From the NCBI GenBank assembly GCA_029204225.1, contig CM055098.1, positions 8,288,246 to 8,352,245 of the forward strand: a DNA stretch of 64,000 nt. The letters run 5' to 3'. The translations under genes were made by a program, and so were the position numbers. Shown in pieces: positions 43,862-56,481 of the stretch; position 1 is the first letter of the stretch; every line of letters starts with the position of its first letter. Origin of the DNA: Diphasiastrum complanatum (Eukaryota; Streptophyta; Lycopodiopsida; Lycopodiales; Lycopodiaceae). The notes under the pieces are model-generated. The model saw nothing but the letters and a program-made list of their open reading frames with translations. It did not search any database and had not been told where the DNA came from.

Positions 43862-46110
43862 TCAATTACTAATTGTACACGTGAGAGAGTATAGTACACA
43901 ACCATGTGAAGGTACTATTGCTGACAATGATTGAGCAAATACATTCACTATTTGGTTGTTCCAGACGTCTGTTCCTGTACACTGCCAACTAGATTCACTC
44001 GATGGAGCAGCAGTAGATGCAGACGGCTGTCCACTTCCACTTGTAACATTCACATTTTGACTTCGAGTAAGCTCATCCACTGACAGTGTGATCGAGGATG
44101 AGTTCATGCCAAGATTAAAGAAAGCTACATAGAACTCACCTGCAACAAAATAATTTTGTATAAGAAAACATTTACCAAGACAATTCCTTATGAAAACTTA
44201 TCCGAAAATATTAAACTTTGCAATGGATGAAAACGACAATCGGATGCTTAATTTTCAAAACAAATTCCTCTATTTTTCCATGTTGTCTTCTGGATCCTAA
44301 CTACTAACGTGCTGCTATGGTGTCGAACTTAGTCACTAAAATTAAGTTACCATCTGATCCACGAGCAGCCCAAACACGTTTCACATTTACTTGCGCATCA
44401 ACTGTCGCACATAACCCAGTGCTTGGACTCGTGAGCTTCCCTTCTGATGTCAACTGCCATGTCTGTTGTCCACAAATGCGTTACAAAAGGATACGTGAAA
44501 TGAGACGTAGGGTCACATATAACTGACTAGAGCTGTGAAACTTCCAGAAATACCTGACTCTTTTGTTTGGAGCACGGCAAAAACTGCCCACTAGTCATGA
44601 TGCCGGCATGTGCCTCGAGGTTTGACAGGTGAAGGATACCTAAATTTGAGCGATAATCGAGGGAGTCCAGGCACATGTTTCCAGCGTCATACGACCACAC
44701 ATGAGCATTTCCCAAATGTCCAATATTATTCTTAGAGTCCATTGCTTGCTGCCAAGTGCCTCTACAAACAAGAACGTCAAATTCTTGAGTACTATATATA
44801 TACTAACTAATTTTTAAGATGTGATTGAGAAAATCCCAAACCCTTCAATTGAGGCTTATTTCTCGGATCTCATAGTTGGAATTCAAGGTCATAGAAACAA
44901 TATAAAGATCACTTTTCAGTATAATAGAATGTCGAATTCTGAAGCAAAAAGAACCGAACAGGAAAACGACTTTCTGAGACTATAGTAACAAAAAGTTGCA
45001 ATTTGAATCCCTCCAAACTGATTTAAATCAAATTCTCATTCAACCTTAAAATTTTAATTTTTCTCACGTTTTGTTTAAAATTTTGAAATTGTTTGTTGCT
45101 AAGATGATTTGAATTGTCCAAAAAACCTTTGGATCTGTTTGACTTCTATCGAATAGACATGTGCCTATGCCGAAGAACTAAAGACTGTAAGACCTTTAAT
45201 AGAATCTCTTACGAAATTGAAGACAAGCTCGACATAGTCCAATTTAAGCAACCCTCAGAATTTGTTTGTGCAATGCTGGCTGTAGGTATAGTCCAGCAAA
45301 GCTGATCATACGCTCCTGGTATGCTGGACTTTTTAACAGCCCAGCTCGCCCCTTTTGTTTCACTACACGCAGCTAAGCTTAATACAGGTAAAGCTTGACT
45401 TCCCAGCAAAGGCCCAGCAGCAATCTACAATCAGTACGTCCAAAAGCATAGGCTCATTACATTTCTGAATTTAGACCTACACCCACCTGATAGCGTATAA
45501 ATTTTCCATCAGAATATATCATATGTTTGTAAAAGAGCTATTTTTTGAAGTCAAAGCTCTGCAAGTTCAATTCTGGCATTTGAACAAACGGTCAATTTTG
45601 GCATTTGAACAAACAGAAAACAGTTAGTGCACACCTCGGCATTCCCGAAACTGTAGGCATTGATATTCAACATCACTGGGTTTGTTATAAGGTCTAATGT
45701 ATCTTGATCAATCTGCCTCAAATCACCGCCATACATCAGAGGTGACTTGGCCATTGCCCAAAGTGTGATCTGCCATGAAAACTTTTCAGATTCTCTCTCT
45801 CTTTCTCTCTCTCTCTCATACAGAATGAGTATAACATTCGTGTTGCGTACCTACTGGAAATTTTTTACCAGGTTGCTATCATAAAGTGTTCTTTCTTGAG
45901 ATTTTTTTCAGGCCTTAAAAACACAAAAACTTAGTGTAATTATTGGGTATAAAAAACTCATTTGAAATAACAGAATTCAGTCCTGCAAAAATGATTAAGA
46001 CAAACTGTATAATTTAAAGGAAAAACAATAGATCATAATAACTTTTGGCGATTAATAGAACGAAAGTTTTGGTACTACCATCAAGTGTGCATAAAACTAT
46101 GCCAAAGAGA

Positions 46111-46173
<63 letters not shown>

Positions 46174-49100
46174 CTTCATTAACGCCTGTGAGGTACCAAT
46201 GGTTCATCAGACTAAAAAGAGTACCAATGGTACATAGACTAAAAAGAATGCATTTCAGGTTTGAACTAAATACAAAGAATGAAAGACACAAAGATGATGA
46301 ACTAAGAGAACTCATAACAAGGGCTCCCGCTATCCAAAGAACTGCAGTTAATAACCAGTCTGACTACATGATAGCCATCATGCCATATCATGAGGTGAGT
46401 GACTGAAAAGGCATCTGGGTCTCATACATTGCAGAGGGCGTGTGCGAGTCCATGAAGCCATCTAAAAGCTCTCAGTACCATAGGTTTCAGTACCTAACAA
46501 TGGTGTCTTTGGTCCCGATGTCTGAAATGGATAGGCAACTCATCCTCTTAACTCTGCATTTGTGTCGGTACGAGGTTATATCTAAAGAGGAATGCAAGTA
46601 AAAGAGGGCTATAGAGTTCTCATTTTGGGGTTGGGGTCATGACATCAGGCAGAAAGGAACTGATATCGATGTAGCAATGTCCTGCCTGTCAGAGGACAAT
46701 CCAGAATTTATCAGGGGCCCATGTAAAGGCCCCTAATAAATTCAGTGTCATTAGATTGAGGAGTTTGAAGTGCTTGATTGGTGTTAAACTCTAGTTAGTA
46801 CTTAATGCATGTGGGGCACATGTAGTGACATGCATCAATAGATACATACGCACATGCTGCATTCTTCTAGTTATCCCATAAGCACTTACAGTAACTCGTG
46901 GATCAAGATAGAATATAAATTAGTGGCACAACCCACCCACAAGGTAGAAAGTTGCATGTGGAGTCTTCTCACACATGTGGTTCAGCCCCTTTTCCACATG
47001 AATAAGTATTTTGTTTTGTACTCTCTTTTTCAATTACAATGGGTTTTCTCCTTCAATTTGTGCAATCTAGGGTTTTCATGTATGCTCTTTCTATTTTTAC
47101 ATCAAATAATCAAAGTCAACCAACCATATGCAACCGAGAATGTCCTTGTGTAGCAGGGGTTAGAGTGTTACTTCCATCGTTAAATTACAACTGTGAAGCC
47201 TATCATAGAATAGGCAGTCTAGCAAAGAGAAGAGATAGGAAACCATGTTTTGAACAAGAAGAGAGAAGCTTGCATCCTTGTGAGAGGGAATCTAGTTGCA
47301 TGTTTGAGTGTTTTGGCAGCAAAGCGCATCTTTTGATGAAATTTCAGAACTTCTGGGGTTCACACGTGTGAATCTGAGCCCCACACACAGCGACATACAG
47401 AGATACATGTCACCCGAGATGTACATCCATTGATGGTGCGTTTTACACTCAAAAAGTGCTGGAAAAGTGCAAAAATCAGAATTAATCGATCTCTTTTTCT
47501 GCTCACACGTGAAGGACAGTCCATACCAACCTGTTACACTACATTTATTGCAGTACAAATCCAGCTTGTTATACAGCAACAAAATAATACATGGACGTTG
47601 TACTCAAAAACCAGGAATTTACGTGTTTGAGAGTTTTCTGAAAGATTTAGGCATATTTTTTAAAGTGCAACAGGGTACAAGCAGGTATAGCAGGCATGTG
47701 TGATAACAACTACACTTTGGGCATTCCTCCTTATTTGTTAGCTCAAAAAGTGTCGATAACACACAAAAAACTAGGATTCAAGTTGAATTATTTCAACAAA
47801 AGAAAAAATCTCACCTGGGATTTCTGTTCATCAGGAGAGAGGTTGGTTGGGCGGTGTGGACCCTTGTTTGCACCCGGATCTGTGAGCCAACCTAGTGGTA
47901 ACATATCCAAATCTGGCCAAGAATAACCATCTTGCAATCCCTGAGCACCTATAAGACCTGCAGCAGCAAAGTCCCTGTCATTCAAGCATTTTCAATCAGA
48001 AAAACAAAAGATAATGCACAAATTGAAGGCAAATTTCTACATTCAAGAACAACAATGAGGAAACAAAGGCATTCCTCCATGCCAACACTGCATGCTAGGA
48101 TAAAAAGTTGCAACACATTTGTCAAAGTACTAATAGTTCTCAATTTAAGCAAAATTATCAATAACAGACCTTGCAACATCAAAATGTAGTGCAACATCAC
48201 CCCATGTGTCCCAGTCATCGCTTGTCACTCGATACATATGAACAAGCTCATTAACAGCGCTACCCATAGAAGGAGTTGCACGTACCCCAGGAGAAAGTGA
48301 ATAAACTATAGGTCGACTAGTGTTCGCAATAGCCTACAAAACAAAGTCACTAAACTGTGAATGTAATCCAACATTACCAAGGCTAGACTGAATTTTCAAA
48401 TATAGTTGAGAATTAAGGAGCATGGTACCTGGGACACAGCTGTGATCTCATCTAAGCTTAAGTCGTCAGCCCCAAAAACACAGTCGTGTTTCACTGCATT
48501 TGACCTATAGTTAGTAACGGTACAGCCATGAGAAAGTAGGAAGCAAGTTGCTACTTTTATTAACTTCCTACAAAGACTATTTCAATAGACGACATGAATG
48601 TATTTATTAGTGACCTCAAAAGCTCATCCCAAGAATCCAAGAGACATCCAAGATATAAATGAAAATCTACAATGAAAAGCCAACGGATACATTGAGTCCT
48701 AGTATGACACAATTTCTATAAATAGGATCGATATCTCTTGAAACAATGTTTTAGAGGCATATATGATCAAATATCAATAAACCTCCAACTGCTAAATTTT
48801 TTCATTAATTACAAATGGCTAGAATGTTGCAACTTAAGAATATAAATTGACCTAAATTAGCTTGTTATCTACAAATTTCAAGATTTTCCAAAGACTCTCC
48901 ATATCAATTATTTTCTCAAGCCTCACCCCACTCCATCCAGAAATTTTAGCTTGAAGTGTGTATTGGCTAGTATTTTGCAACATCCAGGCACTCATAAGAT
49001 AGAACTTTACAATTTCAAATATTTTATGATATCTTTAATTATGTTACTGAGCTTAACAAATCCTATGCATTCTAAAACATAAGATTGAGAATTCAGGAAA

Positions 49101-51047
49101 TGTTTCACAAAACATGAGATTTCCTACAACGAAAAAAGGTAGTTGGTTTTTTGGAAGTCAACGTCGTATTCCTTTTTTTTTGTCAAAATAGATGTTGCTT
49201 TCATTCTTATGTTATATTGGCTTTGATGAACACATAGTAGCACTTGTGGTTGTTTTTATGTGTAAAAAGCCTCGTTACCCCAATGTAACTAGGTTTCAAT
49301 AGGACCATGACGTTAGCAAGAGGAGTCGATTGCCATAAGGAGGTTATCGCCAGAAGTTATGCAACAAAAAAAAAAAGGCCCCACAAGTGCTACTAAGCAT
49401 TACAACCCTTGAATCTAAAAGGCATTGTTCGCAGGCCGGCTGTTCGACTCAATTGAGCCAAAGTTCACCACAAAGCTTGGGTCACCAATTTCAACAAAAC
49501 ACCAATAAACATGTGGCAAGGCTTTTGTTTTATCGCATAAGAAAAGACAACCATTTAGCAGACATGAATATATAAGTGAATCACAAATACACCCTCAAGT
49601 AGTAGACTGTAGTGCAAGAGAGGAACCATCTATGATTCGCTCTTGTGAAGATTGTACTTGCAAGAACGTCATACGAACCAGTACTTGTAACAATGTAAAG
49701 AGTTATTGTTGTAGCTATAGGAAACTTGTAGGGACAAGTGTGAAATTATGAGAGACTTTGAGCCAATAAATGATTGCCATGTGGTGACCATTTAATGGCC
49801 TAGCCCTGACATGCGAGAAAGTGCTTCCAAGGCCTATTGCCTATTGCATTGGAACCGCCGGAAAACCCAGCGCACCCTGACAAGCTCCCGGATTCCTGGG
49901 TGGAACCAGATGAGCCCACAGTCCACTATGGGAAGCCCAAGATGCAAGTCACAAAAGCAGTTTGCTGCACTTGTATCAAGAATTTGGTGGCTGGTCTAAA
50001 CCGCTTTTGAATTGGTGCGTTCTGCGATGCATCATCTGGGCTTTCATCACCCACGGCCCACCCAGTCCAACCCAAAGCGCGTGACAAAGTGGGTTGATCA
50101 ATCAATCTGTACTGGGTCACACATTCCCATCTGTAGGTGGCACGTAGGTAGCTCCAGGCTCCAGCCACCGACGTACCTTATTACTAATTAGTATGCCCAA
50201 AGCGATGGGCCCACTTCCCAACACGCAGCAGGAGTCAGTGGTCACCTCAGTGCCCATCGGCAGGGACCGGTTTTGCAGTTCAAAGAAACACCAGAAAAAT
50301 AATTAATCCATGAACAATTCAAATATGAACAATTTGAATGTTTTATCATAAAATGATACCTTTTAAGACAGAATTAAGACCTTCTATGGTGCTTGCAAAA
50401 AGGTGATCGCGCGTCATGGCCCATTTCCTCTCATTATTATGTGATCTAGGAGCTTTACTTGCCATTTCTCTCATTATATTTCCTTATATTGTTGTCATCA
50501 TATGAACTAGGACCAGCTCTGATTGTGCTACTTATCATTGTATTTCAACTTTGCAATGTCAATGCTTTTGGGATGAACACCCCCCTCAACTCACAAACCG
50601 GTGGACAAGTTTGCAACAATGGTGGACATTAGCTCTTGGGCCCATTATCTTGGGCTATCTCTAGTCCAATCACGGCAGGCCACGTATATCAACTTCAACC
50701 TTCTTAAGCACTCAAGTGGGTTGAGCACTTGAGCGGGTTGAGCACTTGAGCGAGCATAACAAGCTTTTGGGGTGTCAAATTGTGGCAAGACAAACGGCCT
50801 ATGTCATAGATAAGTGAAGTGCAATGACAACAACATGCTATACAAGAAGCTTTGAGATCAAAGAGAATTAGAATCATGATAACACATAGCCATCAAAAGC
50901 TCATAAATTATGGGATGTAGCAAACACATTCTTTCCATGTGATAATAGTAATTTTTTGTTATTGTGTATTATATTTTTGTACAATTGTCATTCACCTATA
51001 TATGTAGGTTACACATCTTGAAAAACTAAAAAGATGTGCCATGTGAG

Positions 51048-51090
<43 letters not shown>

Positions 51091-51557
51091 AGACTCTTTG
51101 AGCGTGTCACCTTTAGTGCATAAATTTTTGTACTTTTTTTCATTGTTTTTTGCACATCACATGAGATTCAAAATCTCCAATCCATAGTCAAATATAAAAA
51201 AGGACATAAACTTAAGTAAAATTCATGGTAACTTTGTTTTACGATCTCAAACGTTGTCTACATTGATAGCTACATCAAGAAGTTGTTGAGGGGTTGCAAT
51301 CACAAGAACTAGCCAACTAATGTGGTTGGAGTTGAAGGTCACATGAAGTAGCAGACGAGCATGGTCAATTACTACTTTCTGTAATTGTCAACCTCTTGAT
51401 AGATGTCATATACCATAGATGCAGCGGAATGCGTTCCGCTGCATCCGACCACGTTCCAAAATGTGTGAATTCCGAGCAGCGAACGTTATCTTTATTTTTT
51501 TCAAACTTTTTTTTTAATCTTAAAAAGAAAATACTAAACACTAAAAAAATTCTTTTT

Positions 51558-51612
<55 letters not shown>

Positions 51613-53312
51613 CACCTGATATCGGTTTCAAGCGCAAATAGGGTACTTGAAATTTTTAGAGGGTCCAACGGGGCTCGAAAGCATATTTGCCATATACATA
51701 GTAGCAATTTGATTTTTTTATGCATCGTTGGAGTCAAGTTGCCAAACAAAACCTAGTCACATTGTCACTAGAGGAGTTCACATGCATAACCTTCTAGTGT
51801 TGATGTTGCACCAAGAAGGCACCCTTCATGTACTACAAACTCTTTAAACTAAAAATCAAAATCACAATTGAACTGTGGATCCATTGTGGTCTTTGCCCAA
51901 AAACTTGGAGAGCCTTGTAGAAAAACGTGACAATGTAATTCTTTCCTATGAGTAAATGTAGCCAAGTTACCGAATGAAACCTAGCTCCCACCACCATCAC
52001 ATGAGGGGGGAAGGTCAAAGGCCGTTTTGCCGGGGAAGGGTCTTCGATCGAGGGCGGTAGCCCAAGGCAGAAGGCGTGGAATGGCCGAGGATGTGGATCT
52101 TCCCAGACATGAAAAACAATTTACTATTTTTTAGCCGTAAAAAGAATTTCACACACCTTCCGAGCCTAAGGTGCATGTAAAAAAAGATCATTGAAAGGTG
52201 CATATACCAATGCACAGATTATGCTCAAGGGGGGCTGCACCATTTTCTTCATGAAAAAGTGAAAAAACGGTCCTACAAGAGGAGGTTGCATGCATACCCT
52301 CTTGGCATTGGTGTGGCACCAAGCATGTTTCCTCATAGTCATCCTATACTAAGACATAAAAATCAAAAATCAAATTATGTGGGGGGGGGAAGGCCCTGCC
52401 CCGAGGTCCTTCCGTGCTGGGAGGGCCCTTGCCCGAGGGCGGGAGCCCGAGGGCAGGGCCCGACCTGCACGGAAGGCTTGAGGGGCTGGGCCTTCCCCTT
52501 CGTAATGGCAAGTCTGAATTTTTTTATTTCTCATTGATTTTTGACAGAACGTTGATGATATTACTGAAGGATGAGAATTTTGGGACAGAATCGCTGCTAC
52601 TTTTAACGTGGATCAGAATTTTTTTATCATGGATCAAAATTTTGGAGGTGCAAGCAAATTACACCTCTGGAGGTGCATCAACAATACAAAGAAAAAATTC
52701 AGACTTGGCATTACGTGGGGGGGAAGGCCCTGCCTGAGGGCCTTCCTTGTTGGGAGGGCCCTTGCCGAGGGCGGGAGCCCGAGGACAGGCCCCGACCAGC
52801 AAGGAAGGCCCTCAGGCAGGGCCTTCCCCTACGTAATGCCATTGTGCGAAGGTTTTTTTGTTTTTTCGTTTTTACAGCCGTACGCGTGGACTAGTTTTTT
52901 TTTTTTCGTTTTTTTGGCCGTTTTTTTTGCAATTTATTTTACGTTTGTGGTGGAATGTGGATGTGGACAACCAATGACGGGCTGCCACATAGCACATGCA
53001 CATTCCACGGGAGAGAGGAGAGAGAATGTACATTCCACCGGAGAGAGGAGAGAGAACGTGCATTCCACCAGAGAAAGGAGAAAGAAAGTGGATTCCATTG
53101 GAGAGAGGAGAGAGAATGACAGATTGGACATTATGGTCCTGGAGGTGGTCCCAAAATAAAAAGGACACCTGAGCACAAGGCCTATGTGAGTGGTGGGGTT
53201 CAGCCACTTTCCGACCGTCTCCACTTGGGACTCTACTACTTTCAATTTTATGCATTTTCAAGTGCAAACAAACGTTCTTCTTAAAGTTGTACTAAAAAAG
53301 CTTGGCAGCAAG

Positions 53313-53343
<31 letters not shown>

Positions 53344-54957
53344 TGTTTTGTGAGATCGTGATACCGAAATCTACTCCCCACGATGCGTATTGTTGGTATA
53401 GGGAGTTTATGAAGGCCGTGCCTCCTTCGCTGCTAGTATTCACACTCACGAAGCAACCAGGCATCCAAGAGCATGGTTGTGAGGTTAGAGCAATGTCCTG
53501 AGCACTCCATGGCCGCCCTCCTGCACCCTCCGGACTACCCTGTCATCAATGCACCCACTGTCAGAACTAGCTTTATTCTTATAACAAATGCCTCACATGT
53601 TATCTTTAACACTGAAGAGAGCTCTGCCTGGTGGTAAGCACCAACTTCATTCTTATAGCTAATTCGAAAGTGTACTCAGCATCCACAATGTAACGTGAAG
53701 AGAGCTCTAGCTGGTGGTAAGCATTAGCTTTCAGCTTTATTTTTTTATAATTTAAGTCAAAAGGTAGCTACCATTCACAATGTACTGGGAAGAGAGCTCT
53801 GGCTGGAGGCAAGCTGCAGCTTTATCCTTATAAAGTGTAGCTAATTCAATTAGCTAGCATCCACAACATTATTTGAAAAGAGCTCGCATCCGCTTTATCC
53901 TACTAATTTAAAAGTGTATCTAGCATTCACGGTGAAAGGAGAAGAAATCTTTAATTGGTGATGCTTCTAATTCACTCGCCTGGGCGCCAAGGATAGGCGT
54001 GTTGTTGGCTACGGCAGCAGTGCTTATGCCTCGCATCACATGTATCCCAAATTTTAATCCCATGGCATGTACCTTTTCTGCAATGGGAGCAAAGCCTTTT
54101 CCACCAGCTGTTGATGGCCATCGTACTGGATCTGGAACTGGGCGCCCCCACTCATCAATTATGTCGAATCCCGGAGAGGTCACTGAAGCCCCAGGTAGTC
54201 TCATCCGAAACCAGAGGAAGTCTATAACCACATACTGCAAGTATGAACTGAGAGGCTGATTAGATCAATGCTTGCCAGTTTAAAAAATGCAAATGAGTTC
54301 TTAAAGAATAGGAAAAATGCAAACGAGTTCTCAAAGAAAAGAAAGCTGTGAGAAAAACAGAATCGGTGATCTTACTTCATAGCCCGAGGATTTCAGAGTG
54401 GTTGCCACAATTTGAGCATTGGCAAGAAACTGATCCTCAGTAATAGTCCACGAGAACGAATCGTATGAATTCCAGCCGCGGGGAGGCGTGATTGCAAGTT
54501 CTTGTGCCACAGCAACACTGACCATAAGGCAAGATCTGCAAAACAACAACCAAAATCTTCTGCTCAGTCAATTGAAACATAAGCCAATAAACAGACTCTG
54601 CTGCTAATCGATTCAAAAAATACAGCATTCAGTTTAAACATAAACTGAGCATTTCTTGGCACCTCCCCTTTTCTTTGTACCTGCAATGGCCTTTGAAGTA
54701 AACAAAATAAACTGTAAGACTATCTCATGCTCAAAATCTGCATACATGATCAAGAACTGCTGTGAGGTAATGACGAAGCCACTGAAATCCAGGCTTTTCC
54801 TTCTGCCCGACATTGCCATAGACACCATTAAGCTCACCCACAAATCCGTCAGCTTCAGAACACACAACACTAGTAGCGATGTAAATATGTAGCATTCAAT
54901 GATGCAAGCCAAGCAGCAAAGGAGCAGGGAGAGACAGAAGAGAGGAGTGATTAGCAC
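43862..54957 (-). CDS. GH27 alpha-galactosidase / beta-L-arabinopyranosidase-type gene, about 12 exons
   Basis: Exons (minus): 54535-54376, 54234-53980, 53539-53365, 48493-48429, 48333-48170, 47974-47815, 45769-45635, 45424-45213, 44761-44554, 44462-44351, 44139-43862. All phases agree and the stop is at 43862-43864. A first exon starting at 54957 (MLITPLFCLSLLLCCLACII, signal-peptide-like) probably ends near 54842, giving about 679 residues. Motifs: PPRGWNSYDSFSWTI, FDIIDEWGRPVPDP, GLKFGIHVMRG; nucleophile Asp in WGVDFVKHDC, acid/base Asp in VTSDDWDTWGDV; then SWPDLDMLPLGWLTD and KSPLMYGGDLRQ. The layout resembles Arabidopsis At3g26380 (APSE) from memory. It would act in the wall or vacuole, trimming galactose or arabinopyranose side chains of glycans such as arabinogalactan proteins. 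One intron uses a GC donor. Confidence 0.92.
46112..46171. repeat. (GA)n microsatellite in GH27 intron
   Basis: About 30 GA units in the 2.0-kb intron 45770-47814. A shorter interrupted CT run lies at 45793-45818. The rest of this intron shows no gene. Confidence 0.95.
51050..51086. repeat. (CT)n microsatellite
   Basis: About 18 CT units inside the long intron. Confidence 0.95.
51419..51446. repeat. 12-bp perfect palindrome
   Basis: GATGCAGCGGAA and TTCCGCTGCATC surround TGCG. A hairpin is possible; it could be a relic of a foldback element. Confidence 0.85.
51562..51611. repeat. (AT)n microsatellite
   Basis: About 25 AT units. Confidence 0.95.
52381..52845. repeat. Pair of GC-rich foldback elements
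   Basis: At 52694-52842 two arms read GGCATTACGTGGGG..AAGGCCCTGCCTGAGGGCC and its complement ending CCCCTACGTAATGCC, around a GC-rich centre. A related, more degenerate foldback lies at 52381-52517. The outer flank of the first (CGTAATGGCAAGTCTG) is complementary to that of the second (CAGACTTGGCATTACG), so they are in inverted arrangement. GC content contrasts sharply with the AT-rich intron. A MITE-like origin is likely. Confidence 0.8.
52995..53118. repeat. 30-bp minisatellite, four units
   Basis: Unit close to GTACATTCCACCGGAGAGAGG then AGAGAGAAC, repeated four times with substitutions. Confidence 0.9.
53318..53343. repeat. (GA)n microsatellite near a splice site
   Basis: About 13 GA units 22 bases inside the intron from the exon end at 53365. 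Confidence 0.9.
53560..53935. repeat. Tandem repeat of about 90 bp in GH27 intron
   Basis: About four degenerate units, each starting GAAGAGAGCTCTRGCTGG and containing CATTCACAATGTA-like sequence (about 53610, 53697, 53790, 53877). It fills most of the intron 53540-53979. Confidence 0.8.
53973..53980 (-). other. GC-type 5' splice site
   Basis: The exon ends GGCGCCCAG and the intron starts GCGAGTG. The 255-nt exon is exactly 85 codons, and the next exon (GGTAGTCCGGAG) also begins in phase 0 after ATGACAG. Using the nearby GTGAAT instead would break phase. GC-AG introns are a known minority class. Confidence 0.75.
54842..54957 (-). CDS. Probable first exon of the GH27 gene (signal peptide)
   Basis: ATG at 54957 opens a very hydrophobic frame, MLITPLFCLSLLLCCLACII. 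The next exon needs an upstream exon ending in phase 2. GATTT|GTGGGT at 54842 provides this, as do one or two other GT sites, so the donor is uncertain. Family members are normally secreted. Confidence 0.5.
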
Positions 54958-54983
54958 TAGCTCAGAGCTCCTCGAATGTGTGT

Positions 54984-54991
54984 GTATATAT
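54984..54991 (-). promoter_or_regulatory. TATA-like box of the GH27 gene
   Basis: The minus strand reads AATATATAC about 30 bases upstream of the proposed ATG. If used, the 5' UTR is very short or the start codon is further in. Inference only. Confidence 0.35.
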
Positions 54992-54999
54992 TGATGGAT

Positions 55000-55772
55000 T
55001 GCTATAACTTCTTAAGTGGGGCGTTGATCTTTGCATGGCCCCCTCTTTCGCAACACCAGGACCCACCCACGGCACCACCCTCCCAGCCTTTAATCAAAGG
55101 CAATCTCTCTCAAAGACCGCTTCCTCTTCTAAGGTTTCTTCCACTTCTTTGACCCTTTTATTATTGAATGGAAAATATTATTAGCAGCAGCCTTTACACT
55201 CAACATTGATTCACCTTCTGATGCAATTCGAGCTCGTCTTCTTTCATGTGCTGGTCCAGGTGCAAGGGCTTGGTTGGCTGCAATTCGAGCTTGTCTTCTT
55301 TCGTGTGTTGGTCCAGGTGCAAGGGCTTGGTTGGGGAGACTGACCTTTCATATTGTGAAAATATTTTTTACTTTATTTTTGCTCTCTTTTTTTTAGACAC
55401 GCCTTCAGAGCGAAAGATGCGCGTAAAAAAAGGTTTCTTAAATGCACAAAGGTACAAATTTTGGCGTACGCCTTCTAGCACTTGGAAGGTGCTCTTAAAA
55501 AAAACTACAAAATTGTGCATCCCTTTTTCTTTCCTTCAAAAAAAGAAAAATGATATAACAAAATCTTAATGCCAAGTGATTAAGTTTTCTTCAAGAATAG
55601 AAATTAGCCTCGTCTACATGCCATGGTTGAATGAGCCTCACAATAAGTATTAGGTAATGCCCATTGGGAGGGCCATTACCACAGATAATCTAGGACCCGA
55701 GCAACGAGTGGCAGAGCCACGAGCTACCTCAGGACTAAATTATGTGGTAATGGCCGGACCAATACCTCATGC

Positions 55773-55776
<4 letters not shown>
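55000..55776. other. Upstream region of the GH27 gene
   Basis: No gene. A 57-bp direct duplication lies at about 55219-55275 and 55276-55333 (GCAATTCGAGC..GTCTTCTTTC, GGTCCAGGTGCAAGGGCTTG). The promoter of the GH27 gene is expected at its left end. Confidence 0.6.

Positions 55777-55851
<75 letters not shown>
55777..55851. repeat. (CT)n microsatellite
   Basis: About 37 CT units. Confidence 0.97.
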
Positions 55852-55853
<2 letters not shown>

Positions 55854-56476
55854 CGCGCTTCTATGTTAATAAAAGAAAAAACAAAATTGGGCCATAATAT
55901 ATAATATAGGGCCCAAAAAGGGCTTAAAATTAGAAGAATGAAAATTATATACAATGTAATATTATTCTAGACAATATAAGACTGTACTAGAGTTTCAACC
56001 TCTCAACCATGAAAATATGTAAAATGTAAGTTAATTTAGAGGGATTTTGGTGACAATGCATGTGACACACTTAATCCAACCACCAAGTGGGTGTGATTCC
56101 TAGATTAGGAGCTTAGATGGTAGGTTTAGGTCTATATCTAACTAACGATAACCCTGATGCCAAGATCTGAGCTCATTAGATATGGATTTGGAGCTTATTT
56201 TGTACATGCACTTTTTGGAGATCAAGATTGATGTTGATTTTGGCAATTTTGCTCTTACAAGTGAAATAGATTCTTGATTATTGTGATGTTTTTTGGTTCT
56301 ATTGAGTAGAATTGAACCTGATAATAGTACTATACTTTTCACACATGTGAGAGGCATGAGGATCAGTAAATGCTAGTTTGATTGTGGTGTTCAAAGGCAA
56401 TTGCCAAATTAGATGCAAAATAGCTAGAATTGTTGTTTGGTTTTCTAGCAATAGAATCTAATTGCAATCCTTGATG
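55852..56476. other. Intergenic, possible copia LTR remnant
   Basis: No reading frame. Because the LARD-like element is inserted at 56477-56481 and sequence beyond it has a Met-tRNA primer-site-like word (61322), this may be the left part of a copia LTR. Inference only. Confidence 0.3.
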
Positions 56477-56481
56477 CTTGA

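Larger units (their letters stand above)
48494..53364 (-). other. 4.9-kb repeat-filled intron of the GH27 gene
   Basis: Bounded by G|GTATCACG (53364) and AAATGCAG (48494). It contains a 14-bp inverted pair AGTAGCACTTGTGG at 49236-49249 and 49381-49394, a 20-bp triplicate (about 50700-50750), a (CT) run 51050-51086, a palindrome at 51419-51446, an (AT) run 51562-51611, GC-rich foldbacks 52381-52845, a 30-bp minisatellite 52995-53118 and a GA run 53318-53343. No intact gene is seen in it. Confidence 0.85.

Noticed and set aside
49387-50168. Short frames within the long GH27 intron
   Set aside because: Each is under 85 codons with no recognisable similarity; treated as intron sequence.
51396-51749. 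Ile-Tyr repeat frames
   Set aside because: Translation of the (AT)n tract.
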